This document shows positions 33,985 through 45,778 of a DNA stretch of 64,000 nt, piece after piece (position 1 is the first letter of the stretch; every line of letters starts with the position of its first letter). The stretch is from the NCBI RefSeq assembly GCF_028554725.1, contig NC_071671.1, positions 12,560,001 through 12,624,000 of the forward strand. The letters are read 5' to 3'. The position numbers and the translations under genes were made by a program. The notes beneath the pieces were generated by a model. The model searched no databases, was not told the DNA's origin, and worked only from the letters and a program-made list of their open reading frames with translations. The DNA is from Zeugodacus cucurbitae. Taxonomy: Eukaryota > Arthropoda > Insecta > Diptera > Tephritidae.

Positions 33985-34760
33985 ATATGTGCCGTTCATA
34001 ATACATCCCCACCAAGGGCGTTCGCTATGGTCAGGAAAAGGTGGTAATCACTTGGCACAATGTCCGGGCTATATGGTGGATGCGATAAAACCTCCCAACC
34101 GAGCTCCCGTGGCTTCTGACGAGTCATCATCGAAATGTGTGCGTCTGGCGTTGACCTGGTGGAACATTACACCCTTCCTGTTGGCCAACTCTGGATGCTT
34201 CTGGTCGATCGCCTGCTTCAAGCGGTCCAGTTGTTCGCAGTAGATGGTAGAATTAAGCGTCTCCATTCCAATCCCACCAAACACCCAGCGAAATCTTGCT
34301 GGCCGTCAATCCCGGCTTGGCCACTGTTTGGGACGTGTCACCGACCTTCGACCACGACCGTTTTCACTTGGTCATCAGTCACCATTCGCTTCAAATATAG
34401 GTCGAGTTCGTTCCGTTTCAGCAGCATATCGCAGACTTTGATGCGGTTCAGAAGGTGTTTTTGCGTCAGATCATGCGGCACCCAAACATCAAGCTTTTTT
34501 GTGTTGCCAGTCTTCTGCAGATGGTTTAATATGGTTTGGTGAGATGGGAGTTATGTCACGAGATGCCACATGCCAGTCTAACTCGATGAAACCATTCCTC
34601 CTCAGTTCGAAGTGATAGAGTACCATCCCCCAAAACACCATTAATCTCACGGAACGTTTCTCTAGCGGATTTGCCTTTAACGAAGGAAAACTTTAAAATA
34701 GGGCGAATTTCGGCGTTAGTGAACTCCGTGTTTAAACGTCAAGACCTTTCAAAGATGTGT
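33985..34760 (-). pseudogene. Mariner transposase remnant
   Basis: Minus-strand pieces in shifting frames: FTNAEIRPILKFSFVKGKSA near 34700, INGVLGDGTLSLRTEEEWFH, LNSTIYCEQLDRLKQAIDQK at about 34170-34230, HPELANRKGVMFHQVNARRT, and finally RELGWEVLSHPPYSPD followed by IVPSDYHLF near 34030-34090. HPPYSPDxAPSDYHLF with the last catalytic Asp is the mariner (DD34D) signature. At least three frameshifts and stop codons, and the C-terminal end is missing. No terminal inverted repeats found. Confidence 0.85.
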
Positions 34761-37099
34761 AGTATTGCCAGATACGAGCTCTGTAGCGCTTAATACATAG
34801 CCCCGAAATTCAAAAGACAAAAAGGTGGAATTTCGAAACAATAAGGTTTCAAACAAATTATCGATAAAAATATGTTTCGAAAAGAGTTGTCACCTTTTTA
34901 TCATTAAAAATGTGGTAACATATTATAGGATATCGAACTGAAAGTATTTGAAAAAAAAACATATGGTGAATATATTTTTCAAAGAGAGTTGCCATCTATT
35001 GGTAATATTTTATATTGAAAATTATAGAATTGTGAATTATCAAGATATGTTCATCAAACTAAATGATAGAACTATTTCTATCGTATAAATTTTGAAAACT
35101 TTTATTTACGGGTTTAGATAATATATACGCAATGGTATCCCTCTGCTTATGCTAATTTGTTATGCATATTTGCTTTGTTTTTTCATTTAAATTTTTTTGT
35201 AATAATAAGGAACCGTAATTTGGCGGTATTATTTTTGAAATCTTGTAAATGTCAAAGCTTGGATTGCATTTCTGACCTGTAAAAGGTTTTCATACAAAAA
35301 AACCATTAGTTCTCTATATAATTTTCACTCGTTAAATATTTACATTCTACTAAGGTATAGTTATCAATTTGACCGTCATATTTAAATGATTACCTTCTCG
35401 GTATTTAGTACAGTTTCAATAAAATATCACGCCCGAAGCTCTTTTTATTTTAAAAACTTCCCTCAACACATACAAAATTACAAAATTTCCAGATACTAAT
35501 TGTAATTCATTGGTATCGACAACGCGCAGCTCTTTGTTAACTAGTAAAATTAGTATGTCCCTTATTAACGGATATTGCAGTCATTCAAAGTAATTTCCGT
35601 CAGCTGACAAACATTATGTTACTGTCACTTTTATCAAGTGAGAAAACAACAAAAAGTACACGGAAGCTGAACAAACACAAACACACAACCTTTGGAACCA
35701 ACTTGTTATAGACGACTTTGGAGGAAGTAATAGCCAGAAGCGCTCACTTGTTGCCATAATGTTAACATTCATGGACAGCCGTGTTTCCTCAATAATTTTA
35801 CTTTTTGGTAGATGTGCGCTCCCATTGATGGGTGATGGGCAGCAACTCACTTATCTCGTTTTGAAATACAATTTAATAACGTTTAAATTGATTTAGTGCA
35901 GCCACTGTAGGCGGCGAGACTTCTGAAGCTACTCGAGCATTCTTTTGTGGGCTTGTACAGCACTCGGCGGTCATTTAAGAATCTTAAGTAATTCGAGCGT
36001 ACAAATACTGCCAATACAAGTTGATGTCATACGCACTCGCATCTACTTGGATTATTATGTTGGGATCCCGTAATGGAAATGGAGACGCTTGTCAATTGTA
36101 GTGAGATGAATGAATAAATATGAGGTCGTGGACGGTGTAATTACGTTATTGTGCGAATTGCACTCTCCACCTACATTTGTACACACTGTCCTTCTTGGAA
36201 GGACGCCAAATACATTTCCACATCAAAAATTTATTAAGTAGAAATTACAATATTCGGCTGCTACAAGCCAATGAATAAATGTATATGTACTGTGGAAATA
36301 AAAAAAAATTGTCAAGGCGTTAAATCCGAAGAGAACGGTGTATCTAAGCTATTGTGGTTTACTGAACCCAGCGTCGATCCCATTAGCACCATTTCACTTT
36401 AAGTGTGTGAATAGCTATTTTATCGACACTAGAAAGGTTAGTAAGTTAGTAACTTTGTGACCCGAAATTTAGTGTTTTAAAGCAGAAAACACAAAAATAA
36501 ACAAAAATAACATAACACCGAGAAAACCATAAAAGACACTAGATATATATGTTCATATTGCGCGATATTAATATAATAAGAAGAAGTCAGAAGCGCAAAA
36601 TCTAAAGATTTGGATGACAAGGTCATGTCATTGTGATGTCAGATGTTAAGGATAGAGCGGACGGGATGTCGGCTATATTTTTTCGTGTTGATTGCATTTT
36701 ATAATCAAAAATCACTGCAAAGTGCACACACGACGTCTCTTATAGATTCTCTCAGATAACTGCGATTAGTTCATTTGAGTGTTTTGGACGTTCTTCAATC
36801 ACATGTTGATTAGATCTCACTAACCTGTTCTTAATAAAATTCGACATCAAACTACACTATTCGTATGTCAAACTGCCAGTTGGTTGCGGTAATTTCGATA
36901 ATATAAATTTTGAGTTTAGCATAACGGATACGGAGAGACTCTTTTTCAAAAAACCAAGTGGATCCAGAAATATATTATATGCCAAGAAATGTTACCAACG
37001 AAGCCTTCTTAAAAGATTTGATTATAATTTATGTGGTTATTACGAGTACATCGAGAAGTCCTATCATTTAATTTTTTGTGCCCGTGATCTCGGTGATAT
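34761..37099. other. Intergenic sequence
   Basis: AT-rich to about 35500, then a more balanced patch at 35540-36130 that could be regulatory but shows no exon structure I can defend. Nothing else recognised. Confidence 0.4.
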
Positions 37100-37376
37100 T
37101 TGGTTTAAATAAGACGGCGTCACTTATCATACAACGCATCAATCAATGGATTTATTGAGAGAACACTTCAGTGAGCAGATAATTTCATGTTTTGGTACGG
37201 TCGATTGGCCACCAAGAGCGGCAAGAGGTCACACGTTGGACCTTTTCCTGTGGGGATATGTAAACTCTAAAGTCTCGCTTCGATTCAGGCTCTGGAGAAA
37301 AACATCACGCGTGTCAATCGCCAGTTACCAGTCGAAATGCTCGAACGAGTCAACGACAATTGGACTCAACGGATAG
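37100..37376 (+). pseudogene. DDE transposase fragment (Tc1/mariner-like, PPRSCDLTPLD type)
   Basis: The + strand reads DGVTYHTTHQSMDLLREHFS, then DWPPRAARGHTLDLFLWGYV; intact relatives have QDGATCHT and DWPPRSCDLTPLDYFLWGYV around the second and third catalytic acids. A stop replaces the Gln before the first Asp. Past FLWGYVNSKV the frame is lost. A second piece of the same family lies at 44830-45310 on the other strand. Confidence 0.75.
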
Positions 37377-40300
37377 AATGTTCTTTCGAATGATAAAAAC
37401 AATCCTTATCTAATTTGAATTTTCTGTGTTTTTTTTTTTTCTTAAAAAAAAGTAAGGTATATATCACACATAATGTATCTGAGACCAATCAGCGCTCTAT
37501 ATCATGTATAAACAAAAGAGGACCCAGATTAAATTCTATTAAAACGTGGTTTGGATTTATATCTGCGATCTATTGCGTCTTCGATTCTAATGATTTTAGA
37601 AAAGTGCTTCGTGAATAAAACGAAGTATTTAGTTTCACATGATGATCATCTGCGATGTGCCTGCCGTAGTGTTATAAACCAGAGGGATTTTTCGTGTAAT
37701 ATGCACTTTTATGCTACTAATACCCTTAAACTTTTCTTATAATATTATATATATGTGTATCTATGCAGAGCGTAAGTCTTTCCCAAGGTCTCTATTTATT
37801 GTGAATTATTTTCATCTTCTTAATTATTAAAAATCTGTATAAAAATCTTTAAATTCACCATTACCAACGTCATTACTCCCAAACTGTATAATGTTTTGAG
37901 CGCTCATTAAATGCCATAATTAACCCGCGAACACACTCAATAGACCGTTCACAGCGCAGAAAAAGCAGCTTTTAAAAATGAATAAACAAGAAAAAAAAAA
38001 ACAATAAAGTATCCTACCCCACCGACCATTAACAGCTGCCTTAAGTATTAAATATGAGTAACTCAGAATTGATAATGACAAGTCTTTTATTTTATCATTA
38101 AAGTAAGCGAATTAAGTGGGCCAGCAAGCAGGAAATACAACAGCAACAGCAACAACAACAACAACTAGGAGAAATGAAAATGAATGAAATTAAAATAAAA
38201 GTACGCATTCATAGAGAATACGAGAGCGTCGTAATAAAAACCCAACATTATTTCCTCATTTCGCACGACCGCTCAAGCATCGACATTCATCATCCATACA
38301 AATGCTGAGACTACTATGACCAACACACAGCATGCTTATATGAGCGCATACATACGTACATACATACATAAATAAGCCACTATAAATGCTGGAGTACAAG
38401 TACATGACTGAATGCTTGAGGACGCGGCGATATGTAAGTAGCATGTTGTTGTTGTATGTGTGTATGTATAAGTATATCTTGCACAGTGTAAATGGTAGCT
38501 GCCGGTCTTCGCTGCACACTTTCACACCCGGCTCGCCAGTGGCTGCCAGACTTTTTCAATTATTTTATTTACACTATTTAAAATGCGTTGTAAAGGCATT
38601 TATGCGGTGGCGTTGCTGCTTAATTGTTGCAACAAAAACAAAAAAAAACAAGTGCAGTTGAAAAAAAGTCGACAAAAGGAGAGTGGAGAGAAAAAATCCA
38701 ACACAATGTGCAATGTAAGTAATAATTCCATTTTAATTGCAATTTTCACGCTTCTCTGTACAATTCAACTTTTATCATTTAATTTTTAATTAATGTGAAC
38801 AGTTTTCATTTCTCCACTAGGCCTCTATTGTTAGTTTGTCGGTGAAACGTAGACAGCCTGGTAAACTACACATTTTGTGGTGTAACGTTGTTGTATTGTT
38901 AAAGTTGACGTGCAATTGTCTTTCTTGGGAACAGTGTTTTAGCATGCAGGAAAACTTAGGTAAAATACTGCATATTAGGGAATTAATGCTGTAATGTCTT
39001 GAGATCTCATAATATTTAATATTGAAGGCTTTACCTTTCTTTGCTTCCCACTTTTCTCTTATCCAGTTGATATTTGATCATTCGATGGATCGGTATTTAA
39101 TATTGCTCCATTTCCTTAAGTTCTTGGAAACACAAATATTTTCATCCAATATGCCATTCACCTGTCATCGCATTCATTCATGGCTCTGATCATTTATATA
39201 GTGTAGAGAGAAAGCTCTATGTAACCTTTATATATTGAGTTTATATTATATAAATTATAGAAATGCTCTGTTCTCTGCTAGAAACAACTGCGAATTAAAT
39301 CCGCGATGCCTATTTTTACCTCATCTGGACGTTTTTAAGTGATGTTGGCTGTAGTTTCTTCAATACGCAAAAATACCTAGTATCTATAACTTTGTTTCGA
39401 ATAATACATTTTTTAATCAATCCTCCCAGGCTTTGAAGATTTTCTATCATATAAAAGGACTGATGAAAGATTGATTTTCTTCCCTCAAATTAAATTACCA
39501 TAAGTAAATTAATTGAGCTATTGTACCCATGCATTTCTGACTATTTGCAGTTCCTTATTGCTTATGTTCTTTATGTCAATAGTTTGAAAAGAAGTCTAGA
39601 TATATCCGAGTATATATTTGCTGTATCTCTCATATAATAATTTGTAAAATTAATGCCATCGGCGAAACGTATTATTTCACCCATAATTTGTAAAATAATT
39701 CATGCGTTTAATTGGAATTTTTGCGGCGGTACCATATTTTTTACTCAATTTCAGCGAGACCGATTTCATCATTTTTCATTTTATGCAGTTGGACGAGGAA
39801 CATATTGAATAGATTGAAAATGGACTCTTCAAACGACTGATTATACCGGACATTATGCTTCACAATTTGTTTCTTTCTTTAGCTCAATACTTCTACGACT
39901 TATCAACAGGTCATTTTTTAGGTTTTGTTCATGGAGTCTACACTATGGTTACATATTTATCAATTTATTTACAATCTCCAAAAATGAGCTACTTCTGTCT
40001 GTGAGCGTTGTAATTGTAAAAGGAGTCATGTAGGCTTCTAATTTATGACGATAATCCATTAATCCATTAGATTTATAGAAGAGGGCTAGCTGGTAATGAA
40101 GGCAGGTAAAAACCAAATTATATTGTACATGTAGACTAGTGTCATACAGCGTAAGAAGAGATCAAAAAGTAAAAAATTTGATCGCCATTACTACCGCCTT
40201 TTCAAATTATTTTAATACATTAAGATTATAATTGGGAAGCCAGTTTTTGCCCTTCGCACAGCCGGCCACTCGATTAACGATCAGCTGTTATACTTTTTTG

Positions 40301-41201
40301 TTTTTGCTTTTCAAAAGACGTTGGTAAGTTTCATGAGCTGTTTGCTAGTTTTTAGCAGCGACATCTACCGGTGTGTAGCGTGAAAGAACGTATATATAAT
40401 TTCAGATACGGTCTTTGTCGCAGAGTTGCATTGCATTCGTTTATATAGCGTTTTTAAACAGCCAAATAAATTTTTGCTGTTTATACTGCCGGTTACTCGA
40501 TATACGATCAGCTGTTATACATTTTTGTTTTTGCTTTTCATAAGAAGTTGGTAATTTCATCAGCTGATTGCTACTTTATCAATAACCAAAATCAAATTTA
40601 CAGCATATACAACAACCTGCAGAATTGCATTCCAGTTTCAATTCGATTTGTATTCGATTAAGGATTAATGTAGTAAAATAAGATTTTTCTTTTGTATGGT
40701 AAATCGATCTAAATCAGCGCTTTTATCGAGTAAAGACCGGTTAATTGATCAATTAACTCCTGTGCGAAAAGGCTATTCATCTCTATTTCAGATCATTCAA
40801 TCGGAGTTTGAAGTACTGGTCAAAGCAAGATTGTGCGCACTATTAGCATAATGAAGTACATGCTCTGAATATGAGAGTGTTTAACTGTTAACTGATTGGG
40901 TCGGGATATCTTTATATAATTAAAGAAAAAATTGCTTGCTGAAAGAAAAATAGCATTAATTACATCTTGGAAGTTGATTAGTCGAGATTTCTCAGAAAGC
41001 AGAAAGATCATAGTAATATCGTAACTGCGATTGTTTGTTGTCAAAAGCGAAGTTTGTTGTTCGAAGCGATCTTCGGTCAGGTTCAAGGACTGTGGTGTAG
41101 TCTGAATAATGTATAATGGTATTTGAAAAAAAAATTTCTGCTATTAAAAGTAACTAAAAATATTTTTTTGTGAAAGCCATATCAGAAATTAGTAATGCTA
41201 A
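37377..41201. other. Intergenic sequence with a 0.1-kb direct repeat
   Basis: No gene supported. CAG/CAA-rich simple sequence at about 38140-38165. A direct repeat of about 95 bp sits at 40261-40360 and 40489-40585. ORFs near 38250-38790 are short and low in complexity. The rest is AT-rich. Confidence 0.4.
40261..40585. repeat. Direct repeat pair, units about 228 bp apart
   Basis: Both units share GATCAGCTGTTATAC, TTTTTGTTTTTGCTTTTC and a GTTGGTAA...TTTCAT phrase in the same order; the second unit is a few bases shorter. The spacer does not repeat. It may be an internal duplication or two ends of a lost element. Confidence 0.65.
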
Positions 41202-41837
41202 TCTATACTACTATTATAAAGAGGAAAGATTTGTACGTATGTTTGTAATGAATAAACTAAAAACTACTGTGCCGATTTCAAAAATTCTAAAAAAGCCACA
41301 TTCACCCCGAGTAACATAGGCTATATTTTTTGCTAGAATCTCAACTTTCTGGAAATAGTTACCAGGGTATCAAGAAGACTCTGCGATGGAGAATCTTATT
41401 CTGAAACTGAAAATCATCTTGCAAGTCATTCTCTTCTCATCGCAATCGTCTGCCGGAGAGTCGAGTAACGAGCGCTCGCAGCTGCTTGCTGCACAAAATT
41501 TCAAAACCTGCCAAGTACTTGCTTGAGAGTCGAGTATAGAGTGTGTGTACCGGCTTGGAGAATAAAATATTAGAAATATACAAGCTCGCTTTATAATCAG
41601 AGAGAAAGGCAACGGGCACCAAAGACTAGAGATCGCAATCAAGTTTTAGCTAATTACATATAAATTATAATTTCATGTTCGAATTTTCCTCACTTTATTT
41701 TTTTTTTAAATGAACCCACACAGGAAACGGAAAAGTACATATGTACATATACATATATGTGTGTATAAGTGTGTGAGAACTTATAACACTTTTGAAATGT
41801 TTGTTTAAACCCGTGCGAAGCCGGAGCGGTCTGCTAG
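41202..41837 (+). mobile_element. Candidate non-autonomous Helitron (636 bp)
   Basis: Starts TCTATACTACTATTATAAAG and ends GAAGCCGGAGCGGTCTGCTA plus G, that is 5'-TC and CTAG-3'. It is flanked by A at 41201 and T at 41838, the A|T insertion site expected for Helitrons, with no target-site duplication. The GC-rich end in an AT-rich setting is typical, although the subterminal hairpin is imperfect. Minus frames of 61-90 residues inside are not Rep/helicase. Confidence 0.55.
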
Positions 41838-44246
41838 TAGGTTATACAGATTGACATTTTCAACGATTTTGTGTCTTCCTTGAGGGCTTTATAATTGTAT
41901 TAAGAATGGCTCGATTTTTAACATATTTTATTATAAAATATGCAAAAAATAAAATTTAATAAATTATTATTTGAACAATTTAAATAAATTTTTTGCACAA
42001 TATTTCATAAGCCCATGACCATTGTGCGTTAAATGCAAATAGCAGCTTGTAACTTTAATTTTCCAATATAAAACATTTCATCAAATTTCGTTACGTTCTT
42101 TCGCTTTTTCATGGAAAACTGTCACATAGACACATGTAGAGAGTGCGCTTTTCCGACGCTTATTTACTTGTCGTAGAACGAACTGTCTGTCCACTCGCTG
42201 CCGCCACCGCCGCCGCCACATCGAGTTAAGTCCATTGTAATTTGAAGTGAGTATTTAAAAAATATCTACCGCATACAATTAATTTCAACTCTGACCTACT
42301 TTGTGCAAATTCTCATTTCACTTTATAGCTTATTCGGCCTTTGAGCAACTTTTTATATACTTTTTTTTTACTAAACACATTCAAACATGCTTGTACATAC
42401 ACATATATGTATTTGTAATGCTAACAAGTGTTTCTTGCTCAAGTTCGTGACACACATACATACTCGTACTTGTGTGTGGAAGCTGAGTGTTGACTACGTG
42501 TGCCGACGTGTTTTAGCCACTTATGCATAGCCACAGTGCTTTACATATGTACATATATATATGCATATGCCTAACAAGTACCTGTCGCTGCCGCTGTCTC
42601 TGTCGGCCGAAATTTAAATCAAGATTAAATTCATATAAAAATCTTTTGAATGAATCGCAACAACAACTACGCTGCATACACGTAGTAGTGGCCGTAAAGA
42701 GCCTGCGGTTATTGCTTTTTGTGCGCAGCAGCTCAGCTCAGCTCAGCGCAATGTGGCACGTTCGTTTGGCGCTCTGCTCTGCTCACAAAGCGTTTGGAAG
42801 ACACAAAGGCAAAGGCGCTGTCGTGTCGTGTATTTTTTAAACGAAATACTACCTGTATATGTAAGCATTAAAAACATTTTGAATAAAATAAAAATCGTGC
42901 AACAATAAAAACAACAACACAGCAGCAGCATTGCCTTTGAATACCTTTTGAAATAACTACTACTTACACACCTTCGCTCGCCATTTTTACGCTGCCACTT
43001 ATACAGCTTTGTACAGTATATATACATATATTTATGTACGTCCTTCCATGCCTTTCCATGCTTTATTGTTGGCAGCACTGCTTTCGGCCCACACGCCCCC
43101 CACGTAAACGACAGCGCATTTGCGCTGCGGTTAGTAAACGTCAAAAAGCCTCACAAACACCACTAACTTACTTTTGCCGCCAAACCAGCCTCCACACCGG
43201 CAACTATAACAGCACTTACAACAACAACAACCACACTAGCAGCAACACCATCAGCGTCACCACCAGTCGCCGCACAGCGATGGGAATCATTGAAAATGCC
43301 ACAAATACCCGGTTTAACGAGCAGTAAAAAGAGGGCCGAACGGCCAAATGAGGTTCACCGGCTAACAGTTAGTGCTATGCCGTATACACGTTTGTATGTA
43401 CGAGTATGTGTGTTTGTGTGTGCTTAGTAAAAGGCATGCCGCCGCCTTTGCTGTTTTTCGCTTTGCGGATTGCTCGCGTACAGTGCCCTTTGGTTGCTTG
43501 CGCACTAACACTGGCACACCTTTCAGGTTTTTATAAACGCCTATATACTCACATAAGTTGGTGTGTTGTTGTGCGCTTTTAAAAAAAATCGGTGACTGAA
43601 TGAATTCGCGTAATTTGTGCAATTTGTGAATTAGGCAAATTTACATTTAAACGCAAAAGGTAACTGTTTGGCATTTCGGTTTGTTTTTGCCGTTACTTAG
43701 GGGAATTTCTTTTGTTAAATGGTAGGCGTTTGTAAGAAGCAACAAATATTAGAACAACAACAAAAAAGAAACGTTGAAGTGAAGCAGTGAAATTTGTCAC
43801 GATTCTAAACAATATTGGTATTAATGATACAGGTATGTTGGAGTATTGTGTGTTAGGATTTGCATAAGGCTTTACTTATATAAGTTTGTACAAGTCAAAT
43901 ATGTGCTTTTAAGTTAGTTCCAAATTACTGTATTTATTATTAGTTGTGTGTATTTTGCGTTGCTGGCTTGAGAATCATTTGTAGTTCTTTAATAGTTGGC
44001 CTTCATTGAAAGTGAATACCCAATGAAAGTAATGAAGCCACAAAATAGTTTCTTTGTGAAATTGTTTTATGGAATTTCTGGTGTTTGAGTGACTCAAATT
44101 AGAGAGTGAATGAAGAAACTGGTATGAATAAATATAAGAGGCAACCATAACAACAGGAGTATTCATTATTAATTCAATAACTTAACTACTTTTAAGTTAT
44201 TAACTATGCTTCATATTTCTGCAATAAAAATTGTATATAAATGATA
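41838..44246. other. Less AT-rich island, possible regulatory or 5'-exon sequence
   Basis: Sequence at 42110-43700 is more GC-balanced than its surroundings, with a CCGCC-rich patch (about 42198-42220) followed by a strong donor GTGAGT at 42247, an AGCTC run at about 42727-42747, and short frames on both strands without known domains (for example 43034-43327 +). I do not call a gene but regard it as the best host-function candidate outside the two genes. Confidence 0.4.
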
Positions 44247-44324
44247 TTAAAGGGGTCATCCCATGTGATGGGCTCAAAAAATATATTTATACTTTTTTTT
44301 ATAAATTGCTGGTTTAACATGCTT

Positions 44325-44690
44325 CTTCTTCTTTGCTGGCGTAGACAGCGCTTACGCGGTTATAGCCGAGTCCACAACAGCGCCCACGCAGTTTGGCGCT
44401 AATTGGTAATACCATGCGAAGCCAGGTACTTCTCCACCTGGTCCTTCCATCGGAGTGGATGTCTTCCTCTCCCTCGGCTTACACCAACGGGTACTGCATC
44501 GAACACTTTCAGAGCTGGAGCACTTTCTTTCATTCGAACAACATGACGTAGCCACTGTCTATGTCGTCGAATAACACATACAGCTCATCATTCCACCGTC
44601 GGTAAATCTTCCGCAAAACCTTTTTTTCGAAGAGTCTTAGTGCCGTCTCATCGGATGTTGAAATCGTACACGCTTCTGCTTTTAACATTA
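44325..44690 (-). pseudogene. RTE-like LINE 3' end (copy 2)
   Basis: The minus strand gives ACTISTSDETALRLFEKKVL, WNDELYVLFDDIDSGYVMLFE, then a C-terminal part in other frames ending VDSAITA and a tail of AAGAAGAAG at the 3' end (44325-44335 on +). This is the conserved C-terminus of the same family as 17025-18512, but it keeps the 3' end that copy 1 lacks. Confidence 0.8.
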
Positions 44691-44829
44691 CTAAAGGGTT
44701 TTTCAGTAAGAGCGCTACACAATATTTTTTTTTAATATTTGGGATATCAATGAAATTCTTTATTCCTGTGAAAGTATATTCGATGTTATGTATGGAATTC
44801 AATTTCAGTTGCATGACCACCACGCGTAC

Positions 44830-45310
44830 GCTTATAAAAGCCCAGACGCTGAATATAAATCGGCGGATACTGCAGCAATTTCACGTTCGATATTCGTACG
44901 AAATTCACCAATCGTAGCTGGCTTCTTGACATATACCATAGACTTGACGTAGCCCCACATGAAATAGTCTAAGGACGTCAAATCGCACGACCGAGGCGAC
45001 CAATCGACTGGGTAACTTCGGAAGATAACACGTTCATTCGGGCCAAAAATATTCTGTTATCATTGAGCGGTAGCGACTCCCCTTCAGCGTGTAACGTGCC
45101 GGTCTAAATCATCACAGAAGAAGTACGGTCCAATGACGACGCCAGCACATAAACTGCACCAAACCGTAATTTTTCGGGATGCAATGGTGACTCATGGAGT
45201 ACGTGTGGATTGCTGCCTGACCAATTTCGCATATTTACTTATTGTCGAAGCCATTCAGCCAGAAATGCGCGCCTTTGCTATGTAGAACATTGCGCTCTTA
45301 AAATTGAGGC
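44830..45310 (-). pseudogene. DDE transposase fragment (PPRSCDLTPLD type)
   Basis: The minus strand reads VKSMVYVKKPATIGEFRTNI then EREIAAVSADLYSASG just after a degraded FDVL-DYFMWGYV region near 44950. It belongs to the same transposase type as 37100-37376. Frameshifts interrupt it throughout; upstream motifs near 45100-45300 are only faintly readable. Confidence 0.65.
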
Positions 45311-45778
45311 CACTAACTCCAAATTTCGGTAGTAAACCTTACTGAGGAGACATGTCAAAAATATGGCGTCGTTTGCTGTCCCTTTCGGTCTACTTTTGAA
45401 GCATTCCTTTTGAGAGACCCTTTAGAATACGGTAGTAAAGTGATTTTTAGAAATTCGAAGTCGTTTTAAAGAGATATCAGTCAGAAGAAGGATCTGTTCG
45501 AACCGTTGATATGGCAGCTGGAAACTTTGAAAGCGTTTTTCTCAAAACTATGTTTTTCAAACATTCCTCCATCGTATCTCAAAAACGGCATGACCGAATG
45601 ACTTAAAATTTGTAGAGTACTCTCATGAAAACGCCCTGGACTATTATTAATATTATTAACAAAATTATTAACGAAAAAACAAAGAAAAATTACACAAAAT
45701 TCGAAATTTTTACTGGTCGTAGAAACAAAATCTAATAATCACTGAAAAACAGGCCGCAACGTGGAATGACCTCCTTAA

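Larger units (their letters stand above)
44247..45778. mobile_element. TTAA-flanked element, 1.53 kb, with two nested TE fragments
   Basis: The left end reads TTAAAGGGGTCATCCCATGT; the reverse complement of the right end reads TTAAGGAGGTCATTCCACGT (four differences over 20). TTAA at 44247-44250 and 45775-45778. The interior outside the insertions includes CGTTTTTCTCAAAACTATGT, a phrase also found inside the 8434-9108 element. An RTE-like fragment (44325-44690) and a DDE transposase fragment (about 44830-45310) lie inside. Confidence 0.7.

Noticed and set aside
34135..34542. 135-codon + strand frame
   Set aside because: Antisense to the mariner transposase remnant.
43034..43327. 97-codon + strand frame with NTYNNNNHTSSNT
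   Set aside because: Asn/Ser-rich low-complexity part from CAA/AGC runs; no splice sites or homology that I can support.
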